Shown: piece by piece, positions 1 to 8,585 of the stretch
Layout of the letters: every line of letters starts with the position of its first letter
How positions within the stretch are numbered: position 1 is the stretch's first letter
NCBI RefSeq assembly: GCF_002699985.1
Contig: NZ_LKBT01000002.1
Location: forward strand, 1-64,000
Direction: 5' to 3'
Length of the DNA stretch: 64,000 bases
Origin: Pseudomonas sp. ICMP 561
Lineage (GTDB): Bacteria; Pseudomonadota; Gammaproteobacteria; Pseudomonadales; Pseudomonadaceae
Notes under the pieces: model-generated
Databases searched by the model: none
What the model saw: the letters and a program-made list of their open reading frames with translations, nothing else
What the model was told of the DNA's origin: nothing
Translations under genes and position numbers: made by a program

Positions 1-98
1 TTTTTCATGGACTCGCCCTCGCTGTCGTTGGCTTCTTAAGAATGCCACCGTGGCGCTACTGACGCCTCGGCTTGGGCGAGTCCATCCAATTACGTGAT

Positions 99-400
99 CA
101 AGATCAAGCTTGCAGGCAAACATAAAACCTCCCACAAGGGCTCAGCGCTCGGCTTACGGACCTCAACTCAACTGGCGCCGATGCGCGGGGAAGTGATCGA
201 GAAGTAGTGGCCCCGCTTCGACCAGGGCTACACAACCCGTAGGGCCGGCTTTAGCCGGGAGGGCGTCAGAACATTCGCAGGATATCTTTCGGCAGAAATA
301 CCGCTCTCCCGGCTAAAGCCGGTCCTACAAGATCAAGCTTGCAGGCAAACATAAAACGCCCACAAGGGGCCAGCGCTCGGCTTACTGAACTCAACTCAAC
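99..400. repeat. Imperfect direct repeat at the 3' end of the GntR gene
   Basis: Positions 99-172 and 328-400 are near-identical 73-74 bp direct copies, both beginning CAAGATCAAGCTTGCAGGC. The second copy runs into the last codons and stop of the GntR gene, so the first looks like a leftover duplicate of that 3' end. Between them lies a REPIN (239-328). I see no gene in positions 1-390. An isolated 12-bp inverted repeat (ATGGACTCGCCC at 7-18, complement at 74-85) lies just upstream. Confidence 0.75.
239..328. repeat. REPIN (family A, inverted pair of REP sequences)
   Basis: Two REP palindromes containing CCGGCTTTAGCCGGGAG face each other across a variable centre of about 40 bp. The same element occurs at 6279, 47842, 50253, 61414 and 62781. 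Such elements are typically non-autonomous and mobilised by RAYT transposases. No RAYT gene is in this window. Confidence 0.85.
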
Positions 401-1383
401 CGCGTCAAATACCCGGGCACTTCCTGTTCCGGCAACACCGACAGTACTTTCAGGCGTTGCAGCATGCGCTGTCGTGCGCGTAGCAAATGCTCCTTCAGGT
501 TCAGTGCGGCGGCGTCGAATGCACCATGCAGCAGCAGTTCGATAATCAGGCGATGTTCAGCCAGCATCGCCTCGTCGGCACCGATGCCCAATAATCGGTA
601 GAAGATCCGGCTGATAATCATCGGATTTTGACCTTGGCGAATCAGCGTAGCAATCTTGCGATTCTGCAGGCCTGACAGGCAATGCTGGTGCAGGTCTTCC
701 TCGATGCGTTCGATATCTTCAAGGCTACAGTGTTCGGCGTTTTGCGCCTGTACGACCCGTTCAAGCATGGCTTCCAGCGTTTCACGACTCAGGCCCGGTG
801 CTGTCTGGCGCAACGCCTCAGGCTCCAGGCAGGCCCGCAGTTCGTAGTCTTCGGTCACTTCGCGCGCCGTCAGCGGGCCGGCCAGCCATTGCGAGTAGGG
901 TTCCTTTTCCACCAGCCCGCGATCACGCAAGCGCATCAGCGCTTCACGCACCACGGCGCGGCTGACGCCGTAATGCTCGGCAGCGTCTTTTTCGTCCAGC
1001 CGGTAGTGCCCGAAGGCCATGCAGCTTGAAAGCGCTGCACTGATTTCATCGTAAACGCGTTCGCCCAGCGGGCGGGTATCCACCAGCTCTTCACTGCTAT
1101 CCAAGCCAAACTGTTTATGACTGAGGGTCAGGCGCAGTGGCTCAACCTCAATGCCTTCTGGATTGACCAGATACCCACGGCCATCAAACCGGCAGATCAG
1201 TCCCTCGTCATGCAGCAGGTTGAGCGCCTTGCGCACCGGCACGCGGCTGGTGCCGAAAAGGTCGGCCAGCGGCGCTTCGAGCAATACCAGGCCGGTGCTC
1301 GCCGCCCCGCTGACAATGGCTTCGCGTAACACTTCCCGGATCGTGGCATAGCGTGAGGCCGTGCGCGAATCGTCTCCTGACAT
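391..1383 (-). CDS. GntR/FadR-type regulator with two tandem winged-helix domains
   Basis: This 330-residue protein probably regulates the divergent catabolic cluster. It has one GntR winged-helix domain at about residues 8-75 (SRVPVRKALNLL), a second at about 105-165 (GVSRAVVREALMRLRDRGLV), and a FCD ligand-binding domain from about 170 to 310. FadR-family proteins usually have a single DNA-binding domain, so the duplication is unusual. The ATG at 1383 was chosen because MSGDDSRTASRYATIREVL begins the domain directly; an upstream ATG at 1437 would add 18 residues without similarity. Palindromic AAATGTACATTT-like sites in the intergenic region are the likely operators. The ligand is unknown; an intermediate of the neighbouring pathway is an inference. 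Confidence 0.88.
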   Translation of the reverse strand: MSGDDSRTASRYATIREVLREAIVSGAASTGLVLLEAPLADLFGTSRVPVRKALNLLHDEGLICRFDGRGYLVNPEGIEVEPLRLTLSHKQFGLDSSEELVDTRPLGERVYDEISAALSSCMAFGHYRLDEKDAAEHYGVSRAVVREALMRLRDRGLVEKEPYSQWLAGPLTAREVTEDYELRACLEPEALRQTAPGLSRETLEAMLERVVQAQNAEHCSLEDIERIEEDLHQHCLSGLQNRKIATLIRQGQNPMIISRIFYRLLGIGADEAMLAEHRLIIELLLHGAFDAAALNLKEHLLRARQRMLQRLKVLSVLPEQEVPGYLTRLS

Positions 1384-1513
1384 CGGTTTCCTGAGCTTCT
1401 CTGATGATCGACGGCGGATTCTCGCACAGAAGTCCATTTGTCACCTCGAGCTACGTGCGATGCACATTCATAGGGCTCACTGTTACTAATGTGCACCTAA
1501 ACGTACCTTTTAT

Positions 1514-1527
1514 AAAATGTACATTTT
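1514..1527. promoter_or_regulatory. Probable operator of the GntR regulator (gntR side)
   Basis: AAAATGTACATTTT is a perfect 14-bp palindrome, 130 bp upstream of the GntR start. Degenerate versions (GATGCACATTCA near 1460, TAATGTGCAC near 1487) lie between it and the gene. The same TAAATGTA/TACATTTA half-sites occur before the amidase, as expected for one regulator controlling both directions. The assignment is by position and symmetry only. Confidence 0.55.
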
Positions 1528-1684
1528 TTGCGATGAAGATACGTTTTTGCCGGAATGCTCTCCTAAAACTCAATCATCCATCGCGATGAAAGGGCTCTGG
1601 CATAGCCATTTGCTGTGATTTAGAAAGTTTTGACGTTGCCGATGCTCGAAAGCTGACTCATATCTGGCATGGATTCTGCCTTTG

Positions 1685-1717
1685 TTAAATGTATATTTTA
1701 TTAATAAGTACATTTAA
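1685..1717. promoter_or_regulatory. Probable operator overlapping the amidase 5' region
   Basis: TTAAATGTA (1685-1693) and TACATTTAA (1709-1717) form a perfect 9-bp inverted repeat with a 15-bp A/T-rich spacer, ending 10 bp before the amidase ATG. The half-sites match the palindrome at 1514. A bound repressor here would block transcription or initiation of the catabolic genes. Confidence 0.6.
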
Positions 1718-1727
1718 TAGGTGTGGC

Positions 1728-3107
1728 ATGTCGATCATCAACACTGCTAGCCAAGGCAGGGCGATGGATGCCAGTGCAATGGCCGAGGAATATGCTTCGG
1801 GTCGCAATGATCCGGTGCAGGCCCTCGAACTGGCGCTGGAACAGGCCTTGTGCACTGATCACGTATTTATCTCTCTGAGCGTCGAACGTGCTCGCCGTGA
1901 GGCCCAGGCCTCTGCGGCTCGTTGGGGGGCGGGGCAGCCTCTAAGCCCCTTCGATGGAATACCCGTTGCCTGGAAAGACCTGTTTGATGTCGCTGGCACC
2001 GTCACCAGCGCCGGTGCCGCCGTGCGTAGCAATCTCGGGGCCGCGCTGCTGGATGCGCCCACTACCGGCCTTCTGGCGCGGGCGGGCATGGTCAGTTTGG
2101 GGAAAACCAACCTCAGTGAGTTTGCGTATTCGGGGTTGGGCCTCAACCCGCATTTCGGTACTCCGATCAATCCGTGCAGCGATGATCAACCTCGCATTGC
2201 GGGTGGATCGTCTTCCGGTTCGGCGGTCGCGGTCGCCGCGGGCATTGTGCCTATCGCCATGGGGACCGACACCGCAGGCTCGATCCGCATTCCGGCCGCT
2301 TTCAATGGCTTGGTAGGGTTTCGCAGCACCACTCGGCGCTACAGTCGGGACGGCATTTTTCCCTTGGCCCATACGCTGGACAGCGTCGGCCCGCTGACCC
2401 GCAGCGTACGCGACGTCATCGTTATTGATGATGTGCTGCGTGCTCGTAGCAAGCCGACTTCTCTGGTGCCGCGCAGTCTGGTCGGGCAGCGTTTCTGGGT
2501 TGATGAGACGGTTTTGCAGGATGAACGTATCGAACCTGCGGTGCGCAATAACCTGTTGCGGTCGGTGGCGCGGTTGCATGAAGCCGGTGCGCTGGTGGAG
2601 ATGCGGCCATGCGCAGCCTTCCAGGCCACCTTGCAGCTGATTCAACAGCACGGCTGGTTAGGCGCTGCTGAGGCGTTCGCCCTCCACCAGAACCTGCTCG
2701 ACAGCGATGCGGCCAGCCAACTCGATCCTCGAGTGCGCATGCGCCTTGAGACGGCCCGGCACATGCCCGCCAGTCAACTACTCAAGCTATATAGCGCCCG
2801 TGAGCAACTGCAGGAGCAAATCAGCCTGGAGCTTGACGGCGCTTTTCTGCTGACTCCAAGCGTGGCCCATGTGGCCCCTCCGCTGGCGCCTTTGCTGGCG
2901 GACGACGAGCTGTTTTTCCAGACCAATCTGGCCACCTTGCGCCTGACCATGCCTGGCAGCCTGCTGAACATGCCGGGTATTTCCTTGCCTAGCGGGCATG
3001 ACGAACGCGGGTTGCCAACAGGGCTGTTGCTCAGTGCACCTGCGGGGGAAGACGCGCGTTTGTTGCGCGCCGCGCTGGCCGTCGAAGCGGCAATGACCGA
3101 GACCTGA
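1728..3107 (+). CDS. Amidase signature-family hydrolase (probable half-amidase)
   Basis: This 459-residue amidohydrolase has the Ser-cisSer-Lys triad of the amidase signature family: Lys83 in AWKDLFDVAG, cis-Ser161 in GGSSSGSA, and nucleophile Ser185 in GTDTAGSIR. The 24-residue Ser-Ser spacing is the one usual for the family. The ATG at 1728 follows AATAGGTGTGGC, and a start at 1689 would overlap the inverted-repeat operator. It is the first gene of the plus-strand cluster, 87 bp before the imidase-like gene. Cyclic imide pathways need an imidase to open the ring and an amidase to deaminate the resulting half-amide, so this pairing is suggestive. GatA and AtzE/AtzF-like roles are alternatives; no gatB or gatC is nearby, which argues against GatA. 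Confidence 0.85.
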   Translation: MSIINTASQGRAMDASAMAEEYASGRNDPVQALELALEQALCTDHVFISLSVERARREAQASAARWGAGQPLSPFDGIPVAWKDLFDVAGTVTSAGAAVRSNLGAALLDAPTTGLLARAGMVSLGKTNLSEFAYSGLGLNPHFGTPINPCSDDQPRIAGGSSSGSAVAVAAGIVPIAMGTDTAGSIRIPAAFNGLVGFRSTTRRYSRDGIFPLAHTLDSVGPLTRSVRDVIVIDDVLRARSKPTSLVPRSLVGQRFWVDETVLQDERIEPAVRNNLLRSVARLHEAGALVEMRPCAAFQATLQLIQQHGWLGAAEAFALHQNLLDSDAASQLDPRVRMRLETARHMPASQLLKLYSAREQLQEQISLELDGAFLLTPSVAHVAPPLAPLLADDELFFQTNLATLRLTMPGSLLNMPGISLPSGHDERGLPTGLLLSAPAGEDARLLRAALAVEAAMTET

Positions 3108-3194
3108 TTGACCTCGAACAGCAAAGCACTGGAACCCCGGCAGCCAGTACTGAATGCGTTAGCGCCGGTCTGATCAACAAGCAGGAGTAGCAAA

Positions 3195-4076
3195 ATGGCT
3201 AAAGAAATCTTGTGTGCATTTGGCGTCGATGTTGATGCGGTAGCGGGTTGGCTGGGTTCCTACGGCGGTGAGGATTCTCCGGATGACATCTCCCGTGGCC
3301 TGTTCGCGGGTGAAGTGGGTGCGCCGCGTCTGCTCAAGCTGTTCGAGCGTTACGGCTTGCGCACCACCTGGTTCATTCCCGGCCACTCCATGGAAACCTT
3401 CCCCGAGCAAATGAAGGCCGTTGTCGATGCCGGTCATGAAGTCGGTGTGCACGGTTACAGCCACGAAAACCCGATTGCGATGACCCCGGAGCAGGAAGAG
3501 ATCGTCCTCGACAAGTCCATCGACCTGATCACACAAATGACCGGCAAGCGTCCGACCGGTTACGTCGCACCCTGGTGGGAATTCAGCAACGTCACCAATG
3601 AGTTGCTACTCAAAAAAGGCATCAAGTACGACCACAGCCTGATGCACAACGATTTCCATCCGTACTACGTCCGGGTCGGAGACAAGTGGACCAGGATCGA
3701 TTACAGCCAGCATCCCGATACGTGGATGAAACCGTTGGTGCGCGGTGAAGAAACCGATCTGGTGGAGATCCCGGCCAACTGGTACCTCGATGACCTGCCG
3801 CCCATGATGTTCATCAAGAAAGCCCCCAACAGCCATGGCTTCGTCAACCCTCGCCATCTGGAAGAAATGTGGCGCGACCAGTTCGACTGGGTCTATCGCG
3901 AGCACGAGCACGCGGTGTTCACCATGACTATCCACCCGGATGTCTCTGGTCGCCCGCAAGTGCTGTTGATGCTGGAGCGTTTGATCGAACACATCCAGAG
4001 TCATGAGGGCGTCAAGTTCGTCACCTTCGACGAAATCGCCGACGACTTTGTCCGCCGTAACCCACGTAACCGCTGA
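3195..4076 (+). CDS. Polysaccharide deacetylase-fold hydrolase, cyclic imidase/HP0310-like
   Basis: This 293-residue protein has a NodB-homology fold. It carries the early Asp motif [25 protein letters not shown] as the metal-binding His motif, APWWEF, and a late [11 protein letters not shown]is motif. The sequence closely resembles Helicobacter HP0310, annotated as peptidoglycan deacetylase although that activity has been hard to show for this subgroup. Its length and start also match what I recall of a Pseudomonas putida cyclic imidase. No signal peptide is visible, so action is cytoplasmic, which argues against peptidoglycan as substrate. With the adjacent amidase and transporter, hydrolysis of a cyclic imide is favoured. 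PuuE-type allantoinase is another relative. Confidence 0.8.
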   Translation: MAKEILCAFGVDVDAVAGWLGSYGGEDSPDDISRGLFAGEVGAPRLLKLFERYGLRTTWFIPGHSMETFPEQMKAVVDAGHEVGVHGYSHENPIAMTPEQEEIVLDKSIDLITQMTGKRPTGYVAPWWEFSNVTNELLLKKGIKYDHSLMHNDFHPYYVRVGDKWTRIDYSQHPDTWMKPLVRGEETDLVEIPANWYLDDLPPMMFIKKAPNSHGFVNPRHLEEMWRDQFDWVYREHEHAVFTMTIHPDVSGRPQVLLMLERLIEHIQSHEGVKFVTFDEIADDFVRRNPRNR

Positions 4077-4103
4077 TTCATTGCCCTGTACGAGGCGTCA
4101 CTC

Positions 4104-5444
4104 ATGTCCATTTACAGCAAGCTTGACCTGACTGGCTGGAAACCCCAGCAACTGACTCCAGACCAGGTGCGATTTGCCACCTGGATCGCGTTCTTCGCCT
4201 GGGTCTTTGCGGTGTACGACTTCATTCTGTTCGGCACGCTGTTGCCGGAAATCGGTCGGCATTTTGCGTGGAGCGAAGTCGAGCAGGCCGAGATTGCCAC
4301 CTGGGTGGCGGTCGGGACCGCAGTGGTCGCCCTGGCCATCGGGCCGCTGGTAGATCGCCTGGGTCGACGCATGGGCATTATCTTCACCGTCAGCGGTTCG
4401 GCGATCTGTTCGGCGCTGACCGCGATCGGAGGTTCGTGGGGGAAATCACCGTTGATTCTGATTCGTTCTCTGGGTGGCCTGGGCTATGCGGAAGAAACGG
4501 TCAACGCGACTTACCTGAGTGAAATCTACGCGGCCTCCGATGACCCGCGTCTGGCTAAACGTCGCGGCTTTATTTACAGCCTGGTGCAAGGTGGCTGGCC
4601 AGTCGGGGCATTGATTGCTGCGGGATTGACTGCAGTGCTGTTGCCCATCATCGGCTGGCAGGGCTGCTTCGTTTTTGCGGCGATCCCGGCCATCGTCATC
4701 GCGATTCTGGCGCGCAAACTCAAGGAGAGTCCGCAGTTCCAGATCCATCAGCGCATTACTCAACTGCGCAAAGCCGGTGATGTGAGCCAGGCTCAAGCCG
4801 TGGCGCTGACTTATGGCGTGGATTACGAAGAGCACCGCACGGCGGGTCTCGCCGCAGCGTTTCGTGGCACATCGCGTCGTGCAACCCTGGTGATTGGTGC
4901 GGCCATTCTGCTCAACTGGGCAGCGATTCAGGTGTTCAGCGTGCTCGGTACGTCAGTGATCGTCAGTGTGCATCACGTCTCCTTCGAGAACTCGCTGATC
5001 ATTCTGGTGTTGTCCAACCTGGTGGGCTACTGCGGTTACCTGAGCCATGGCTGGATGGGCGACAAGATTGGTCGCCGTAATGTGATCGGCCTGGGCTGGA
5101 TGCTGGGTGGACTGTCCTTTGCTGCGATGCTCTACGGCCCAAGCAACATGCCCGTCGTGATCGGTCTTTACAGCCTGGGTCTGTTCTTCCTGATCGGTCC
5201 TTACTCAGCCGCGTTGTTCTTCATCAGCGAAAGCTTCCCGACCAGTATCCGCGCTACTGGCGGCGCGATCATTCACGCCATGGGGCCCATCGGCGCAGTG
5301 GTTGCAGGTTTTGGTGCCACCTCGGTGCTGAGCGCAGGCGGTGACTGGCAGACTTCTGCCTTGTACTTCGGCGCGCTGCCTTGCTTCCTCTCCGGCGCGT
5401 TGATGTTTGCCGCCCGCCACGTGCGTCCCGAAACCGTGAAATGA
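4104..5444 (+). CDS. MFS transporter of the sugar/carboxylate-porter type
   Basis: This 446-residue protein has about 12 hydrophobic segments and the MFS loop signature [12 protein letters not shown] between segments 2 and 3, repeated in weaker form as [12 protein letters not shown] in the second half. The first membrane segment begins near residue 28. It lies 27 bp after the imidase-like gene and 10 bp before an SDR gene, so it is very probably co-transcribed. By context it imports the substrate of the pathway. The exact substrate cannot be read from the sequence. Confidence 0.85.
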   Translation: MSIYSKLDLTGWKPQQLTPDQVRFATWIAFFAWVFAVYDFILFGTLLPEIGRHFAWSEVEQAEIATWVAVGTAVVALAIGPLVDRLGRRMGIIFTVSGSAICSALTAIGGSWGKSPLILIRSLGGLGYAEETVNATYLSEIYAASDDPRLAKRRGFIYSLVQGGWPVGALIAAGLTAVLLPIIGWQGCFVFAAIPAIVIAILARKLKESPQFQIHQRITQLRKAGDVSQAQAVALTYGVDYEEHRTAGLAAAFRGTSRRATLVIGAAILLNWAAIQVFSVLGTSVIVSVHHVSFENSLIILVLSNLVGYCGYLSHGWMGDKIGRRNVIGLGWMLGGLSFAAMLYGPSNMPVVIGLYSLGLFFLIGPYSAALFFISESFPTSIRATGGAIIHAMGPIGAVVAGFGATSVLSAGGDWQTSALYFGALPCFLSGALMFAARHVRPETVK

Positions 5445-5454
5445 GGAATTGCAC

Positions 5455-6216
5455 ATGACCCGTAAAGTCGCAGTGATCACCGGTGCCGCCAGCGGCATCG
5501 GGCAGGCGCTGGCCGTAGCGTTCGCGCAAAAAGGCGTTGCAGTGGTTGGCGGTTTTTACCCCGCCGATCCTCACGATCCTCAGGAAACCATTCGTTTGGT
5601 AGAAGCAGTGGGGGGCGAGTGCCTGATGGCGGCACTGGACGTCACCAGCACGCAATCGGTAGATGCATTGGCCGATCAGGCGCTTGAGGTCTTCGGCCGC
5701 ATCGACTACGCCGTGGCTAACGCAGGCTTGCTGCGCCGCGCTCCGCTGCTAGAAATGACAGACGAGCTGTGGAACGAGATGCTCGATGTGGACCTGACCG
5801 GCGTGATGCGCACCTTCCGCGCCGCGGCCAGGCACATGGGAGAGGGCGGCGCTTTGGTGGCGATCTCGTCTATAGCAGGCGGCGTCTACGGCTGGCAGGA
5901 CCATGCTCACTACGCAGCCGCGAAGGCTGGTGTGCCAGGGCTGTGTCGATCATTGGCGGTGGAGTTGGCTGGCCGTGGTATTCGCTGCAATGCGGTGATT
6001 CCCGGATTGATCGAGACGCCGCAATCCCTGGACAGCAAAAACTCCCTGGGCCCGGAAGGTCTCGCTCAGGCAGCCAAAGCTATCCCGCTTGGTCGCGTAG
6101 GGCGGGCTGATGAAGTCGCCTCACTGGTGCGCTTCCTGTGCAGCGATGAAGCCAGTTACCTGACCGGACAAAGCATTGTGATTGATGGAGGGCTGACGGT
6201 GCGTTGGCCTGAGTGA
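5455..6216 (+). CDS. SDR-family NAD(P)-dependent oxidoreductase
   Basis: This 253-residue classical short-chain dehydrogenase has the cofactor motif TGAASGIG at residues 10-17, the NAG motif, Ser of ISSIAGG and catalytic YAAAK. The ATG at 5455 has TGAGGA 7 bp upstream; an in-frame TTG at 5449 is less likely. It follows the MFS gene closely. It probably oxidises or reduces a hydroxy/keto acid produced in the pathway, but the substrate is unknown. It is a distant paralog of the SDR at 6511. Confidence 0.88.
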   Translation: MTRKVAVITGAASGIGQALAVAFAQKGVAVVGGFYPADPHDPQETIRLVEAVGGECLMAALDVTSTQSVDALADQALEVFGRIDYAVANAGLLRRAPLLEMTDELWNEMLDVDLTGVMRTFRAAARHMGEGGALVAISSIAGGVYGWQDHAHYAAAKAGVPGLCRSLAVELAGRGIRCNAVIPGLIETPQSLDSKNSLGPEGLAQAAKAIPLGRVGRADEVASLVRFLCSDEASYLTGQSIVIDGGLTVRWPE

Positions 6217-6278
6217 TGACTCTGCGCAGATGAGGTGTGGGAGATTCCATGTTTGCCTGCAAGCGTGCTCTTGATCTT

Positions 6279-6368
6279 GTAGGACCGGCTTTAGCCGGGA
6301 GAACGGTATATCGCCAAAGAAATCTAGCGAACACCCCCGACGTCCTCCCGGCTAAAGCCAGCCCCACG
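6279..6368. repeat. REPIN (family A) between the two SDR genes
   Basis: Two facing CCGGCTTTAGCCGGGAG-type palindromes enclose a variable centre. The left flank (6248-6278, ATGTTTGCCTGCAAGC then TTGATCTT) is also present, inverted, beside the REPIN at 239-328, so more than the REP itself was copied. A lone half-palindrome of another type (GAGCGAATTCATTCGCGAA) follows at about 6390-6408. The rest of 6217-6510 holds no gene that I can support. Confidence 0.85.
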
Positions 6369-6510
6369 ACATCGCGCAGAACCTGTGGGAGCGAATTCAT
6401 TCGCGAAGGCGATGTGGGTCACACCGTGGGCTTTATGTCCGCCGGGCTGTGTTCTTCCCTGATAAATCTGTCCCACAGGATCGTGCGCCATTTCAAAAAG
6501 GAACCCATAC

Positions 6511-7260
6511 ATGCAACAACTCATTAACAAACGCGCTGTCATCACGGGGGCAGGCAGCGGAATTGGTGCTGCCATTGCCCGTGCCTATGCACTCGAAGGC
6601 GCAATACTGGTGTTGGGTGATCGTGACCCGCAGAGCCTGGCGCAAGTCGCCCAGGAGTGCCGACAACTGGGCGCGCAGGTGCGCGAGTGCGTGGCCGATG
6701 TGGGCAGTGTCGAAGGCGCGCAAGCCAGTGTCGATGCCTGCGTCGAGCATTTTGGTGGCATCGACATTCTGGTCAATAACGCTGGCATGCTCACTCAGGC
6801 GCGCTGTGTCGATTTGAGCATCGAGATGTGGAACGACATGTTACGTGTAGACCTGACCAGTGTATTCGTGGCGAGTCAGCGGGCACTGCCGCACATGCTG
6901 GGTCAAGGGTGGGGGCGCATCATCAACGTCGCTTCGCAACTGGGCATAAAGGGCGGCGCTGAACTCACGCATTACGCTGCGGCCAAGGCCGGAGTGATAG
7001 GTTTTACCAAATCGCTGGCGCTGGAAGTGGCCAAGGACAACGTGCTGGTCAACGCTATTGCCCCTGGCCCGATTGAAACGCCATTGGTGTCAGGCATCAG
7101 CAGCGCCTGGAAAACGGCCAAGGCTGCCGAGTTACCGCTGGGGCGCTTCGGTCTGCCGGCAGAGGTCGCGCCGGTAGCGGTGCTTCTGGCCAGTGAGCCG
7201 GGAGGCAATCTGTTTGTCGGCCAGACATTGGGGCCGAACTCTGGCGATGTGATGCCGTAG
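6511..7260 (+). CDS. SDR-family NAD(P)-dependent oxidoreductase
   Basis: This 249-residue short-chain dehydrogenase has the cofactor motif TGAGSGIG near residues 12-19, NNAGML, the Ser region INVASQLG and catalytic YAAAK. It is similar to FabG/3-hydroxyacyl-type members, which is not proof of function. It is separated from the upstream SDR gene by a REPIN, and is followed 21 bp later by the CxxC/CobW/binding-protein trio, with which it may be transcribed. Substrate unknown. Confidence 0.87.
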   Translation: MQQLINKRAVITGAGSGIGAAIARAYALEGAILVLGDRDPQSLAQVAQECRQLGAQVRECVADVGSVEGAQASVDACVEHFGGIDILVNNAGMLTQARCVDLSIEMWNDMLRVDLTSVFVASQRALPHMLGQGWGRIINVASQLGIKGGAELTHYAAAKAGVIGFTKSLALEVAKDNVLVNAIAPGPIETPLVSGISSAWKTAKAAELPLGRFGLPAEVAPVAVLLASEPGGNLFVGQTLGPNSGDVMP

Positions 7261-7281
7261 TCAGTCAATGAGGATCACCTG

Positions 7282-7581
7282 ATGTGTGGATTGTGTGGCC
7301 TGCTCGGCGAAGACGTGCATTGGAGCGACCCGCTGGGCGGTGAATTGCCTCGGCGGCGTGAGCGCTTGCGGCGTATCGCGGCGATCAACAAAGTGGTGGC
7401 GCCATTTCGCCTCAGGGTTGAGGACTTTCAGGGCTCGTCGTACCTGTTGCTCGGTGCCACCGGCAAGCAGGCACTGGCGTCGGGCCTCGATCAACTGTGG
7501 GAGAAGGCCGAATTACTGATTGGTCGCCAGCTGGACCCGCTTGACCCCGTCGTGCTGGATCATTTGCAGAGGTCATCATGA
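7282..7581 (+). CDS. Small conserved protein with N-terminal CxxC, coupled to CobW
   Basis: This is a 99-residue protein starting MCGLCGLLGEDVHW, with cysteines at positions 2 and 5 only. I do not recognise a named family. A GAGG sequence precedes the ATG. Its stop overlaps the start of the CobW-like gene (ATGA), so the two are translated together. The N-terminal CxxC next to a metallochaperone GTPase suggests metal binding or delivery, but this is inference. The remainder is charged and probably helical, with no signal peptide or membrane segment. Confidence 0.75.
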   Translation: MCGLCGLLGEDVHWSDPLGGELPRRRERLRRIAAINKVVAPFRLRVEDFQGSSYLLLGATGKQALASGLDQLWEKAELLIGRQLDPLDPVVLDHLQRSS

Positions 7582-8585
7582 GCATCGCGTTGAACGTTAT
7601 CACCGGCTTCCTCGGCAGCGGCAAGACGACCTTGCTCAAACGACTGCTGCAGGACGAAAACCTCGGTGATACCGCGTTGCTGATCAATGAGTTCGGCGAC
7701 GTGGGGATCGATCATCTGCTGGTCGAGGAGGTCGCGCCGGACACCGTATTGCTGCCCAGTGGCTGTGTCTGTTGCTCCATTCGCGGCGAACTGAAGGACG
7801 CGCTGCTGGGCCTGCTTGCCCGACGCGCCAAGGGCGAGATCCCGCCGTTTCGCCGGGTGATTCTGGAAACCACAGGCCTTGCTGACCCGGCCCCGATCCT
7901 CGCGACCCTGAGCAACGATCCGCAACTGCGCGGGCGTTTTCATGTGGGCCTGATCGTGACCCTGGTAGACGCCTGTCACGCCACTTTGCAGGAACGTTTG
8001 CACCCGGAGTGGCTGGCGCAAGTCGCGGCGGCGGATCGTTTGTTGCTGAGCAAGACGGATGTGGTGGATGAGCCATCGCTGACTGAGTTGCGAACACATC
8101 TACAGGCCCTGAATTTCTCCGCGCTCATGATGGATACCGCGCATGTCCACAGCGGCGATCAGTTATTGCTGGGCGAAGGCGTGCGCGATGCAGAGCCTTC
8201 TCAGGAGGTGGCGCGCTGGAAGCTCCATCAAGTGCAATCCAGAGCGTCACGGCATGGTGATGCGCAAGTGTGCTGCCTGAGGTTCGAGCAGCCGCTGGAC
8301 TGGGTCGGTTTCGGGGTCTGGCTGTCGATGATGTTAAGATGCCATGGCGAACGAATCCTTCGAGTCAAGGGACTTCTCAACGTGAATGCCAGCCAGGCGC
8401 CTATCGTGATTCATGGTGTGCAGCATTGCCTGCATGCACCCGTGCACCTGTCGGCCTGGCCGGGGGACGATCACAGTTCGCGACTGGTGTTCATTCTGCG
8501 CGGTCTTGACCCTGAGCGGTTGCGTCGTTCGTTTGATGTGTTTGCCCGCAGCTTCGCTCCGGCTATCAGCGAGACGGCGGCATGA
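7578..8585 (+). CDS. CobW/P47K-family GTPase (putative metallochaperone)
   Basis: This 335-residue protein belongs to the COG0523 group of G3E GTPases. Visible motifs are Walker A GFLGSGKTTLL (residues 10-20), the metal-binding CVCC, the Walker B-like ETTGLADP, and SKTD as the base-recognition motif. A CobW C-terminal domain occupies about residues 215-325. Members insert metals such as zinc, cobalt or iron into enzymes. The deacetylase-fold hydrolase of this cluster needs a divalent metal and is a possible client, which is inference. It overlaps both neighbours by 4 bp. No Zur-like box is seen upstream. Confidence 0.88.
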   Translation: MSIALNVITGFLGSGKTTLLKRLLQDENLGDTALLINEFGDVGIDHLLVEEVAPDTVLLPSGCVCCSIRGELKDALLGLLARRAKGEIPPFRRVILETTGLADPAPILATLSNDPQLRGRFHVGLIVTLVDACHATLQERLHPEWLAQVAAADRLLLSKTDVVDEPSLTELRTHLQALNFSALMMDTAHVHSGDQLLLGEGVRDAEPSQEVARWKLHQVQSRASRHGDAQVCCLRFEQPLDWVGFGVWLSMMLRCHGERILRVKGLLNVNASQAPIVIHGVQHCLHAPVHLSAWPGDDHSSRLVFILRGLDPERLRRSFDVFARSFAPAISETAA

